Part shown: one piece after another, positions 12,906 to 22,247 of the stretch
Layout: the number at the start of each line of letters is the position of its first letter
Position numbering within the stretch: the first letter of the stretch is position 1
Assembly (NCBI RefSeq): GCF_009755355.1
Contig: NZ_WQLB01000045.1
Coordinates: forward strand, 1 to 25,451
Origin: Deinococcus arboris
GTDB taxonomy: Bacteria; Deinococcota; Deinococci; Deinococcales; Deinococcaceae
Reading direction: 5' to 3'
DNA length: 25,451 nt
Notes under the pieces: model-generated
What the model was told of the DNA's origin: nothing
The model's database searches: none
What the model saw: only the letters and a program-made list of their open reading frames with translations
Made by a program: the position numbers and the translations under genes

Positions 12906-15165
12906 GGGTGAGGGAGCCCCAGAGGATTGGGCTCAGCCCGGCCTCGGTCAAGGCGGCATTGACCTGTGAAAAGGGCCGGCTGCCGAGAAACCGCGCGGCA
13001 CTCAGCGGCGAGGGGTGGGCGGATTCCAGCATCACGTGCTGCGAGCCGGTGACCAGCTTGGCCTTTTTGCGGGCATAGGCGCCCCAGAGGACAAACACGA
13101 CTCGCTCGGATTTGGCATTGACAGCCTGAATGACCGCGTCCGTCACGGCTTCCCAGCCCTGCCCTGCATGGCTGCCCGGTTCGCCGGCACGAACCGTGAG
13201 CACCGTGTTGAGCAGTAGCACGCCTTGCTGGGCCCAAGCGGTCAGATCGCCATCGGGCAGCGGTGGCACATCCAGATCGGTCTGCACCTCGCGGTAGATG
13301 TTCTGGAGGCTGGGCGGCACCCGCACACCGGGTCGCACGCTGAAGGCCAGCCCATTGGCCTGCCCGCGCCCGTGATACGGGTCCTGGCCCAGGATGACGA
13401 CCTTGACCTCTTCCAGTGGCGTGAGCCGTAAGGCATTGAAGACATCGGTGGCGGGTGGATAGACCGTGTGGGTGCGGCGCTCCTGCACCAAGAAGTCCTT
13501 GAGCTGGTGGAAGGCGGGCGATGCAAATTCTGGCGCCAAAGCCGCTTGCCAGGAGGCAGGGAGGCCTGCCGGCACGAGGGCCTGCGGTGCGGGGACGGGC
13601 ACTGCCCCGAACAGGTCTGGCTGGCCCACCATGCTCAGGGCCACGGATGCGCGTTTGGGGGCTGGGGGCCGCACCGGTTTCTCCGGCAGTCCCCTGGCCC
13701 GCCGCTCGGCTCGCAGGACCGCCTTTTTCCGGCTGCCATGCAACTCGTAGATGCGCCGGGCCTCCTCTTCGAAGAAACTGGTCTGCCGCACCGCCGTAAT
13801 CCTGGCTTTCGCGCGCCGCGCTGCCTGCACGGCGTCCACGATAGGGGCAGGGTAGGCCAGCCGGCCCGCGCCACTCCAGACCCACGGCTCATGGATGAAC
13901 TCGGTCGGCACGTCCGCCAGTTCCGGCACCCACCGGCGGATGAACTCACCACTCGGGTCTTGATCGCGGCCCTGCTTGACGGGGTTGTAGATGCGGACCC
14001 GATTGATGCCGACCGTGCTGCTCTGCATCTGGACCTGGGCCCAGTGAATGCCAGGTTCATTGTCGAGCCAGTGGTGGGCCAGGGACTCGCCCGGGCGGCG
14101 CCAGTGTTGCCAGAGCAGCTGGCTGGAAAAGGAAATGGTCATCGCCCGCATCCTGAAATTGAGCCAGCCGACTTTGTTGAGCATCCGCATACAGGCGTCC
14201 TGCAGGGGATAGCCCGTCTGCCCGGCCGCCCAGCGGTCAAAGGCGCCTGATTCGCCTTCTGGGCGCAGGTCGTCGAAGGCCCTGTTCAGGTTGCGGAACT
14301 CCATCTCGGGCTCGGACTCCAGGCGCTGGATGAAATGACAATGCCAGTGCAGCCGGCTCTCGAACGACCGCAGCGAGCGCACCCAGCGGGGGTCCGCTGC
14401 GGCGTCACCCTTGACGGCCGCCAAGCGCTGCCGGGTGGCCTGGAGTACCTCGCGCAGACTGACGGTGCCAAAGGCCAGCGGCGCGCTGAGCCGGGAGCAG
14501 CTGTCCTCAGCGGTGAGGGGACTGCTCATTTCGCGCATGTAGTCCACGCCCCGCACCGCCAGGAAGCTGGCCAAGGTCTGTTCGGCGGCCGCGCGGCCAC
14601 CGATAGGAATGACCTTGCGATTGGGCCCCAATTGGAGATCAGTCGCGGTCAGCCGTCCCACGGAATCAGTGGCCACGGTCGCCAGCCGGTCCGGGGCGGC
14701 CAGGACTGGGGCGCCCATCCGTTCTTCCCAAGTGTCGGCCCACCTATCGCGGTTGCGCAGGCGCCGGACCACGCCGTTCTGAGGCAATTCGACAAACGGC
14801 ACGCCTTGACTTCGGCACCAGGCATGCACGCGGAGGTCTCGGGCATAGCTGACCCCATTGCCGGTTTCTTCGTGTGCCCAGAGGCCGGCGATGCCCACCG
14901 CCTCGAACAGTTCTTGAAGCACCGCCACGACTTCGCCGTGTCGGCAAACCAGCAGGGCGCCCAAAGCCCTCAGCGCCTGGTCCAGCTCGGCCAGGCACTC
15001 GTTGAGGTACTGGAGGTGGTGGCCACCGAATTCGGGGTGGTGCAGCTGCTCGGGCTCATAGACGTACAGGGGGAGCACTGGGCCACGGGCAGCCGCCTCC
15101 AAGAGCGGCGCGTGGTCTTGAATGCGCAGGTCCTTCTTAAACCAGACGACGTGTACCCCTGACAC
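12898..15165 (-). CDS. Photolyase/cryptochrome-like protein fused to uracil-DNA glycosylase
   Basis: One uninterrupted frame joins two DNA-repair enzymes (755 residues from GTG 15165; a TTG at 15216 would add 17). The start near VHVVWFKKDLR fits photolyase amino ends. Residues 3-140 form the antenna domain and about 190-465 the FAD domain, with YPLQDACMRMLNKVGWLNFRMR, NEPGIHWAQVQMQSS and RIYNPVKQGRDQDPSGEFIRRWVPEL. A basic, Pro-rich linker (about 480-535) contains QPDLF (515-519). The family-1 UNG domain follows: GQDPYH (593-598, catalytic Asp595), NGLAFSV, LLLNTVLTV and HPSPLSA (717-723, catalytic His717). The UNG half excises uracil and looks fully active. The photolyase half belongs to a bacterial clade whose activity I cannot assign. 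An internal ATG at 13632 (MVGQPDLFG) may mark the old UNG start. Confidence 0.93.
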   Translation of the reverse strand: MSGVHVVWFKKDLRIQDHAPLLEAAARGPVLPLYVYEPEQLHHPEFGGHHLQYLNECLAELDQALRALGALLVCRHGEVVAVLQELFEAVGIAGLWAHEETGNGVSYARDLRVHAWCRSQGVPFVELPQNGVVRRLRNRDRWADTWEERMGAPVLAAPDRLATVATDSVGRLTATDLQLGPNRKVIPIGGRAAAEQTLASFLAVRGVDYMREMSSPLTAEDSCSRLSAPLAFGTVSLREVLQATRQRLAAVKGDAAADPRWVRSLRSFESRLHWHCHFIQRLESEPEMEFRNLNRAFDDLRPEGESGAFDRWAAGQTGYPLQDACMRMLNKVGWLNFRMRAMTISFSSQLLWQHWRRPGESLAHHWLDNEPGIHWAQVQMQSSTVGINRVRIYNPVKQGRDQDPSGEFIRRWVPELADVPTEFIHEPWVWSGAGRLAYPAPIVDAVQAARRAKARITAVRQTSFFEEEARRIYELHGSRKKAVLRAERRARGLPEKPVRPPAPKRASVALSMVGQPDLFGAVPVPAPQALVPAGLPASWQAALAPEFASPAFHQLKDFLVQERRTHTVYPPATDVFNALRLTPLEEVKVVILGQDPYHGRGQANGLAFSVRPGVRVPPSLQNIYREVQTDLDVPPLPDGDLTAWAQQGVLLLNTVLTVRAGEPGSHAGQGWEAVTDAVIQAVNAKSERVVFVLWGAYARKKAKLVTGSQHVMLESAHPSPLSAARFLGSRPFSQVNAALTEAGLSPILWGSLTHD

Positions 15166-15283
15166 AGCCGCCACTCTAGAGGGCACTGGGCCATCAGACT
15201 GGACGATGGCTCCCAAGCCTTGGACGCGGTCAGGGACGGGTGGTGGCGCCAGGCGTGATCATCCGTCCCAACCTGGCGAGCGT

Positions 15284-15886
15284 TCAATCCCTGCGCACTC
15301 TGTTGGGCCTGGGCGATGTAGTCGGCAGCAGGGCCCGCAGGTGGCCAATTTGCTGCTTTAATCTCCAGACACTGTTGCCAAAGCTCGCCTTCCCTGCCTC
15401 ACCGAACCGGCTGCGGGTCACCCGGCAGTGGGTCACCGCATAGTTCACGTCGCTCGTGAGCCACTTGAGCTGCTCCCGGACCGACGTCATGCCTGGGGGC
15501 ACGACCAGCTGCGCCGCTTTGAGTTGGCCCAGGGTGTCGTGCGCCAAGGGCACCCGCTCTGGTCGGCAGGTGGTCAGGGTGGCCTGATTGGTCTGGGTGG
15601 CCAGGTCGGCCACGGTGTTGAGCTGCTGGACCACCTGCCGCTGTTCAGCTCTGGAGAGGGCTTCAAAGGCAGGTTGGTCCTGTGCCGTGAAGGCCTGTTC
15701 AATCTGGCGTTGGACGCGGGTGCCGTTCTCACCGAACAATAGACCGAACCAGACAATGCCGCCGCCCACCACGAGGATTGGCGAGAGGTAGAGGAGCAGC
15801 ATCACTGGCATGAGCAAGACCGCGAGGGCACGCTCGCCCGTTGACATGGGCTGCGGCTGGTTCCGGTTTGCGCCTGCACGGGTCAT
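15284..15886 (-). CDS. Hypothetical single-anchor membrane protein
   Basis: A 200-residue protein with a short basic amino end and one long hydrophobic segment (ALAVLLMPVMLLLYLSPILVVGGGIVWFGLLFG, about 20-52), so it is probably held in the membrane with the rest on one side. The remainder is helical and polar (RVQRQIEQAFTAQDQPAFEALSRAEQRQVVQQLNTVADLATQTNQATL), with two Cys (in TTCRPERV and THCRVTRS) and a basic tail. ATG 15886 is used; ATG 15847 (MSTGERAL), closer to the membrane segment, is possible. Neither has a good ribosome site. It is the gene before the photolyase-UNG fusion in the same orientation. Family unknown. Confidence 0.7.
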   Translation of the reverse strand: MTRAGANRNQPQPMSTGERALAVLLMPVMLLLYLSPILVVGGGIVWFGLLFGENGTRVQRQIEQAFTAQDQPAFEALSRAEQRQVVQQLNTVADLATQTNQATLTTCRPERVPLAHDTLGQLKAAQLVVPPGMTSVREQLKWLTSDVNYAVTHCRVTRSRFGEAGKASFGNSVWRLKQQIGHLRALLPTTSPRPNRVRRD

Positions 15887-15949
15887 TGGCTGAACTGTAC
15901 TGGCTCTCCAGACGTTTGTCTCGCCGAGATGCCGCTGCGCGACAGGCTG

Positions 15950-16363
15950 TTAGAGCTGGTGTGCCTGGGCGTGGATCTGTTGTATGGCCGCCCGGTAGGT
16001 TGGGAAGAGCCCGATGGGCCGATTTGGGTTGAGCCAGCGGTGGGTTACAGCGTAGCCGGCTTCTGATGTCACGTCGTTTGGCCAATCGTCGGCCAGGGTG
16101 ACCGGCTGTCCGGCGGCCGCCAGAAAATGAAGCAGCGGGTCAGGTTCCGCGATCTGCTCTGCTGACACCATCAGGAACTGAACGGCGGGACTGAGGCCTC
16201 GCCAGACGCCAGGGCGGACGAGGACCAGATAAAGGTGCTGCGCGTTCTCCTGCTCGCTCAGCCAGCCGGGCACCGTTTCCACCCGCTCTTGAAGTCGGGC
16301 CAGCAGCAGGGCCACCGCCGGCGAGAGCGGTGACCCTGGTGATGTGGCGGAGTGGTCGGTCAC
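15950..16363 (-). CDS. Hypothetical protein between ligA and the repair fusion
   Basis: A 137-residue soluble protein starting at GTG 16363, which directly follows GGAGG (spacing is tight, so a later start is possible). It has an amino helix (SPAVALLLARLQERVETVPGWL), a strand-rich middle (AQHLYLVLVRPGVWRGLSPAVQFLMVSAEQI), and a carboxy part with VTSEAGYAVTHRWLNPNRPIGLFPTYRAAIQQIHAQAHQL. No catalytic or metal motif is apparent. The start lies 26 bases after the ligA stop, so it is probably cotranscribed with ligA. Family not recognised. Confidence 0.7.
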   Translation of the reverse strand: MTDHSATSPGSPLSPAVALLLARLQERVETVPGWLSEQENAQHLYLVLVRPGVWRGLSPAVQFLMVSAEQIAEPDPLLHFLAAAGQPVTLADDWPNDVTSEAGYAVTHRWLNPNRPIGLFPTYRAAIQQIHAQAHQL

Positions 16364-16389
16364 CCCTCCAGCCTAAACCGGGAGGTGGG

Positions 16390-18462
<2,073 letters not shown>

Positions 18463-18804
18463 CTACTCGCCGCTGAGGTCAAGGTTGTCAAAGGCCTGGG
18501 CGAGCACCTCGCCAACCTGCGCCCGAATGGCTGGGGCCTTGTCACTGAACGGGCCGGCCAGGCGGATGTCACCCGCTTTGGCCACTGTGAAGATCACCTT
18601 GGTGTCGAGGCCATAGAGGCCTTGCAAGGCGGCCGTCACCTCGTCTTCAAGAGCCCGGATGACGCGGGTCATGTCGGGGGTGGGTTCTTTGACCGGCTTG
18701 CCTTTCTCGTAGCGGACGCGGGGGGCAGGCTGGGCCAAGCGGATCTCAATCTGACGCACGAAGGCAGGGGCGTCCGGCGTTACGTCCTGAGCGGATTGGG
18801 TCAT
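18463..18804 (-). CDS. Small hypothetical protein upstream of ligA
   Basis: A 113-residue protein starting at ATG 18804, preceded by GAGAGG at about ten bases; a GTG at 18834 would lengthen it by 10 residues. The sequence (MTQSAQDVTPDAPAFVRQIEIRLAQPAPRVRYEKGKPVKEPTPDMTRVIRALEDEVTAALQGLYGLDTKVIFTVAKAGDIRLAGPFSDKAPAIRAQVGEVLAQAFDNLDL) alternates strands and helices, has no signal peptide or Cys, and ends 18 bases before ligA. It is likely the first gene of the ligA transcript. Function unknown; regulation with DNA repair is inferred only from position. Confidence 0.75.
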   Translation of the reverse strand: MTQSAQDVTPDAPAFVRQIEIRLAQPAPRVRYEKGKPVKEPTPDMTRVIRALEDEVTAALQGLYGLDTKVIFTVAKAGDIRLAGPFSDKAPAIRAQVGEVLAQAFDNLDLSGE

Positions 18805-19158
18805 GGTGGTTTTACCTCTCAGGCATCTTGGCACGTTTGGTCGGTGTCGGCGGCCGGTACACGCTTGAGCGCTCCGCTTGCCTGCGCAGCAGCGTCGTTC
18901 TGTCCCGCCATCTGGCCTTAAGAATTAGGTCGCTGTTCTTGTTTTAGGGGCGCTGAAAGCATCCTTGACAACTGGTTCAAGCTCTTGGCGACCATCCGGT
19001 GGCTTCTTCTGATGTACTCTCTTTGCTCTACTGATGAATGCTGATGGCAGCAGCTGAGCTGGAGGCGAAGTGACGAGCGGGGCTAGACAAGCTCCTGCAA
19101 CGCTGATGGTCCCAGGTTCAGTCCACCGTTTTCTCTTCCGTCGTCTTGAGGGGCTCCC
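18805..19158. other. Divergent spacer between the ligA unit and the PadR-like gene
   Basis: About 350 bases without a supported gene. The GAGAGG ribosome site of the minus gene and a GAGGGG site of the plus gene (about 19148-19153) are at its two ends. An open minus-strand frame (18925-19317) overlaps the PadR-like gene and has a basic, low-complexity product, so I treat it as chance. No palindrome of the Deinococcus radiation-response type was found. Confidence 0.5.
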
Positions 19159-19821
19159 ATGCGTCAAACCCAGAATCTCCTCCGCGTCCTTCGGCACCTG
19201 TCCCAGGTCGAAGGCGAGCACTACTCGTATGGCCTGTCTGTCGCCACTGGCCTCAGCGCGCCCACGGCGTACTACATCCTGAATCAGCTGGTTGCGGCCG
19301 GGTATGCGACCCAGCACTGGGAAACAGAGAACGCCTTGGATTCATCGAAACCACCTCGGCAGCTCTTTCGGCTGACGGCGGCAGGGCGCCAGTACGCGGC
19401 GAGTCGCCCAACGCCTGCTCCCCAGGTGGCCGGAGGTGACCTAGACACAGCGGGCGTGGCGCCGCTGCCGGCTGTTAGGGAAGAGGCCCAAAGGGGGCCG
19501 AGCGGGACGCAGTCAGCAAGCCTCACCAGATCCAAGCAACAATCTCTGAACCTGGTGCAGGCTGTACTGGCGCATCCGCACGCGTATACCGCGTACGGGT
19601 CGTATTACGAGGTCATCGCGTTTATCGAGGGTTATCACGCCGGACCTCGCCCCACAGAAACCCGGTGGGTTGAGTTTCAGAGCTGGTTACAGACACGAGT
19701 CGGCCAGGGTCAGGGTCAAGTACTGGTGCAGTTCCGACAAGGGCGCCAGAATGACGGCCGAGCCCTTCAGGATCTCAAGGCGTTGTACAGCGCGTTTCTC
19801 GCGTGCCCAGCGGCCTCGTGA
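19159..19821 (+). CDS. PadR-like winged-helix regulator with unknown C-terminal domain
   Basis: A 220-residue protein. Residues 1-82 look like a PadR/MarR-type winged helix: LLRVLRHLSQVEGEHYSYGLSVATGLSAPTAYYILNQLVAAGYATQHWE, then a wing and PRQLFRLTAAGRQYAASR. A Pro/Ala/Gly linker (83-125) leads to a distinct domain (NLVQAVLAHPHAYTAYGSYYEVIAFIEGYHAGPRP, WVEFQSWLQTRVGQGQGQVLVQFRQGR, ALQDLKALYSAFLACP) that I cannot name. ATG 19159 has GAGGGG six bases upstream. It stands alone on the plus strand, convergent with the next genes. It probably regulates its own promoter or a nearby gene; the ligand, if any, is unknown. Confidence 0.8.
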   Translation: MRQTQNLLRVLRHLSQVEGEHYSYGLSVATGLSAPTAYYILNQLVAAGYATQHWETENALDSSKPPRQLFRLTAAGRQYAASRPTPAPQVAGGDLDTAGVAPLPAVREEAQRGPSGTQSASLTRSKQQSLNLVQAVLAHPHAYTAYGSYYEVIAFIEGYHAGPRPTETRWVEFQSWLQTRVGQGQGQVLVQFRQGRQNDGRALQDLKALYSAFLACPAAS

Positions 19822-19958
19822 GAATCCAGGCTTCCTGTGTGCCAGAGGCATGAATAGATCAGCGTTTGGTCCTGACTCCCCATCCAGGGTTTCAAGCGCG
19901 GCGTCATGACGTGTTCAGAGGTCCGTCCACAAGCCCCCAGTCCTGGCCGGTCCGATGT

Positions 19959-20141
19959 TCACAAGGATGAGCATTGGCTCGAAGCACACGCATCGGGATG
20001 GACATTCAGCGGCCTAGTTGAGGCTCCTGCTACCGTGCCGGCCCGAGCGTCTTGCCAGGACCGGAGACGAAGGCGCGCGGCCGCCACATACTGCGCCCAC
20101 TCTTCGTCTGACAGTTGACTGAGGTGCGGCAGCGGGGTCAT
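19959..20141 (-). CDS. Small hypothetical partner of the Cys-rich winged-helix gene
   Basis: A 60-residue product, MTPLPHLSQLSDEEWAQYVAAARLRLRSWQDARAG followed by a loose tail. The start at ATG 20141 overlaps the TGA of the upstream gene by four bases (ATGA), which argues for a coupled two-gene unit. The amino half is a predicted amphipathic helix (DEEWAQYVAAARLRLRSWQ). No family recognised. Small proteins following a winged-helix regulator are often partners or phage-derived passengers; neither can be shown. Confidence 0.55.
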   Translation of the reverse strand: MTPLPHLSQLSDEEWAQYVAAARLRLRSWQDARAGTVAGASTRPLNVHPDACASSQCSSL

Positions 20142-20491
20142 GCCACGATCCTGGTGCCCGCACAGGTGCTGCACAGTTCAGATGTGACCCACCAGCAGCT
20201 TTCGGGGCAGGGCCAGGCAGCCGTGCAGCCACAGCCCTGGCAGCTGGAGGCGCCAGTCGCCTGCGCGTATGCCTGCCGGGCCACGGTCTCGTCACAGAGC
20301 GCCGCTGGCCCGTACAACGTGCCGTGGCGGTCTGCGCACGACTCGATCAGGCCCTCTTGCATCAGTGCGGCAAGCGCCGTGGAAACCGTGCCGGATGTCA
20401 CGTCCGGCACGAGATCGAGCAGTTCCTGTTCGGGGAGGGGCCCGTGCTGCCAGACCGCCAGCAACACTGGCCCGAGGAATGGAATGGACAT
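20138..20491 (-). CDS. Winged-helix regulator with Cys-rich (zinc-type) tail
   Basis: A 117-residue protein preceded by an excellent ribosome site (AAGGAGGT, six bases before ATG 20491). Residues 5-65 form a winged helix: GPVLLAVWQHGPLPEQELLDLVPDVTSGTVSTALAALMQEGLIESCADRHGTLYGP. Residues 84-110 hold seven Cys (84, 87, 89, 95, 99, 107, 110) in the pattern CxxCGC, PCPESCWWV, ELCSTC. That pattern is like small zinc-binding modules often seen in phage and mobile-element proteins, where it usually reads CGCTDxxxCxxxCxWVxxDLCSxC. The protein is probably a repressor whose tail binds zinc or senses metal or redox state. A candidate promoter with an exact dyad lies upstream, suggesting self-regulation. 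Confidence 0.8.
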   Translation of the reverse strand: MSIPFLGPVLLAVWQHGPLPEQELLDLVPDVTSGTVSTALAALMQEGLIESCADRHGTLYGPAALCDETVARQAYAQATGASSCQGCGCTAAWPCPESCWWVTSELCSTCAGTRIVA

Positions 20492-20519
20492 GCAAAACCT
20501 CCTTACGGCGAGAGATCAA

Positions 20520-20549
20520 AGAATACGCCAAAGGCGGAAAACATGCGAA
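20520..20549 (-). promoter_or_regulatory. Candidate promoter and operator of the Cys-rich winged-helix gene
   Basis: On the minus strand, TTCGCA (20544-20549) and TATTCT (20520-20525) are separated by 18 bases and lie upstream of the AAGGAGGT site, giving a leader of about 20-25 nt. An exact dyad, CGCC-TTT-GGCG (20526-20536), abuts the -10 box in the spacer, as expected for a repressor site. Each box matches the consensus at four of six positions. ACATGC and GCATGT (20541-20561 region) also form an outer inverted pair. Confidence 0.45.
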
Positions 20550-20651
20550 CTATTTTGTCTCTGGCATGTTATCACCCATGGTATTTGGCGGAAAGCGCAG
20601 GGCTCAGCTCCCATGCTGGGGGTGTTCCTCCAGCGGCAGGTCGCATGCTCT

Positions 20652-20834
20652 TCAAACCAGATTGACGGCCTGCTGTGCCTGAATCGTCTGGCCAACATAC
20701 GTCAGCGAGACGAGCCTCAACGCTTGGGCGAACGTGTCGGGGAGACTGGCGCTGTGCTCTTCCAAGTGCTGACCGGCTGGGTCAACGCCGGTCAGCGCCA
20801 CGGCCGTATCGACCACGGCTGCGAGCGCGAACAT
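20652..20834 (-). CDS. Doubtful small ORF in decayed region
   Basis: A 60-codon frame (MFALAAVVDTAVALTGVDPAGQHLEEHSASLPDTFAQALRLVSLTYVGQTIQAQQAVNLV) with coding-like third-position GC and two plausible helices. The frame stays open about 20 codons further upstream (PRIASGPISSWSAFGAHSGPF) but no start with a ribosome site is evident. It lies beside an ORF interrupted by a stop (20914-21060), so it may be a fragment of a larger lost gene. Function unknown. Confidence 0.35.
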   Translation of the reverse strand: MFALAAVVDTAVALTGVDPAGQHLEEHSASLPDTFAQALRLVSLTYVGQTIQAQQAVNLV

Positions 20835-20913
20835 AAACGGCCCGCTGTGCGCGCCGAATGCCGACCATGACGAGATCGGTCCCGAGGCGATCCTAGGCGC
20901 TGATCACGACGCG

Positions 20914-21060
20914 TCAGTCGAGGTATGCCTGAGCCTCAAACACGAGGTCTTGATCTTGTTCGGGTTCGCTCCCAGCGTCCACAGCCTGGTTCAGAAGGTC
21001 GTTGATCTACAGGAGGCTAATGCCCTGATCGGTGCAGCTGACAGTGTTAAGGACCATCAT
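20914..21060 (-). pseudogene. Short gene remnant with in-frame TAG
   Basis: From ATG 21060 the frame reads MMVLNTVSCTDQGISLL, a TAG stop (21007-21009), then INDLLNQAVDAGSEPEQDQDLVFEAQAYLD and TGA (20914-20916). The stop is one base from a Gln codon and the downstream acidic stretch looks coding. It is probably a decayed small gene; no family recognised and no ribosome site is seen. Confidence 0.35.
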
Positions 21061-21397
21061 GATTGGTTCCCAGGGGTGGCAGAGTTGAAGGTGTGCCGTG
21101 TGGGTGCCTCGGTCCTTGGTCAGCTCTGAAGGACGATCCAGCGGCTTGACGGTAGCGTCAGGCATGGTGGTCTGGCAGGGTCAGAGGTCGGCTGTGGCAG
21201 CGCGCGCTCCTAGAGGTGAAGTCATTCAGCCGTCGGATGATTTCCCGACTGAACAGGTGCTTCGTCGGCTCGACGGAGGCAGGCCAGGCCTGTGTCAAGT
21301 GTGCAGCGAGCCTGACTGGCGTGGCCGCTCAAAGCGTGATACGCACCCCGTCACTGTCAAGTCGCTGATGCGTCTCTACTCTCTCGGCAGTCGACGT
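21061..21397. other. Gap without a supported gene
   Basis: About 340 bases beyond the secreted-protein gene's 3' end. A plus-strand frame (21098-21646) stays open but half of it is antisense to that gene and its product has no domain character, so it is not called. No clear terminator, repeat or RNA gene was seen. Confidence 0.4.
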
Positions 21398-22195
21398 CTA
21401 TGGCCTCAAATCGCGCCGGAGCAACCAGCCGACTGTAGCGCGCCCCTGACCGTTCTTGAACTTCGCGTACGCCCACTCAGAGCGGAGTTCCAGCACCTCG
21501 ACCTGATCTCCGGCAATCACGTAGCTCCGGCCCACCTTGGCCCCTGGGGCCGGAGCGAAGAATGTCTTGCGGACCACCGTGAACAGTTCAGGCCGGCTGT
21601 CCGTACCGATGCGAGCGGGATGGGTGAACACTGGCCGTCCCTGTGAGTCATACCAGGTGTAGTCCCAATCATCGGCAAATTGGGCCTTAGGGTTCAAGTC
21701 CGTGGCCCGGCACACGAAGAAATCTTTCTCCAGGGGCAGCGGACACAGCGTCATCACGCGGTAGCCGGGTCCGGATTTGTGCGAATACTGCAAGGTGCGG
21801 CTGAGAGGATCGGCGGTCAACTGGCTCATCTCCACGGGGTCCAGCTGACTTGCCCGCAGCGTCTGGTTGGCCTTGTCTACGTAGTAGAGGCGGTAATACA
21901 CATTGACGCCGCCGTAGCCAATCCCATCGAGGACCGCCAAGTCACTGAGGCCGTCAAAATTGAGGTCTTGAAGGATGACTGGCACAAATTCTTGCTCCAG
22001 CCCCTGGCGGCAGGGGAAGGTGCTCAGCACAGATGTTCGTCCAGCGAAGTGCACGGTGAGCTGGCTTGCCTGAAGTTTCAGGCTCAGAGAAAGGCCCGGC
22101 TGCACCGCGACCGTCGCGCCACGCTCCGCAGCGGCGCAGGACATAGAGACCGGTGCGGCGCTCGCCGACGCAAGGACCAACAGAGCGGTCAGCAT
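21398..22195 (-). CDS. Secreted XAC2610-like protein with SH3-type C-terminus
   Basis: A 265-residue exported protein. The signal peptide is MLTALLVLASASAAPVS, with probable cleavage after ASA or SAA. The middle carries DLNFDGLSDLAVLDGIGYGGVNVYYRLYYVD (77-107), a DxNxDGxxDL loop like calcium-binding FG-GAP repeats and the XAC2610 family, followed by SRTLQYSHKSGPGYRVMTL. The carboxy part (about 215-262) looks like a bacterial SH3 domain: KVGRSYVIAGDQVEVLELRSEWAYAKFKNGQGRATVGWLLRRDL. Several Cys (in MSCAA, FPCRQ, TLCPL, FVCRA) could form disulfides. A likely role is binding a cell-wall or surface ligand; XAC2610-type proteins include lysozyme-inhibitor relatives in type IV secretion settings. 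No partner gene is adjacent. Confidence 0.75.
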   Translation of the reverse strand: MLTALLVLASASAAPVSMSCAAAERGATVAVQPGLSLSLKLQASQLTVHFAGRTSVLSTFPCRQGLEQEFVPVILQDLNFDGLSDLAVLDGIGYGGVNVYYRLYYVDKANQTLRASQLDPVEMSQLTADPLSRTLQYSHKSGPGYRVMTLCPLPLEKDFFVCRATDLNPKAQFADDWDYTWYDSQGRPVFTHPARIGTDSRPELFTVVRKTFFAPAPGAKVGRSYVIAGDQVEVLELRSEWAYAKFKNGQGRATVGWLLRRDLRP

Positions 22196-22247
22196 GACGC
22201 CAACTGTAAGCGACGGGCGTGGTGAAGGACCACATTCGACTCTGGGA

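Noticed and set aside
12898..13632. Separate stand-alone UNG gene starting at 13632
   Set aside because: No ribosome site precedes this ATG and the upstream frame is continuous, so the fusion is the primary call; an internal start remains possible.
13468..14250. 260-codon plus-strand frame opposite the photolyase-UNG gene
   Set aside because: Antisense shadow; the product has no domain features.
18925..19317. 130-codon minus frame upstream of ligA's partner gene
   Set aside because: It overlaps the well-supported PadR-like gene, has a basic low-complexity product, and no ribosome site.
20387..20411. Inverted repeat (9-bp arms, 7-base centre) in the winged-helix gene
   Set aside because: It lies inside coding sequence for DVTSGTV and is shorter than the transposase palindromes; likely a by-product of GC-rich codons.
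21098..21646. 182-codon plus-strand frame
   Set aside because: Half is antisense to the secreted XAC2610-like gene and the sequence has no family character.
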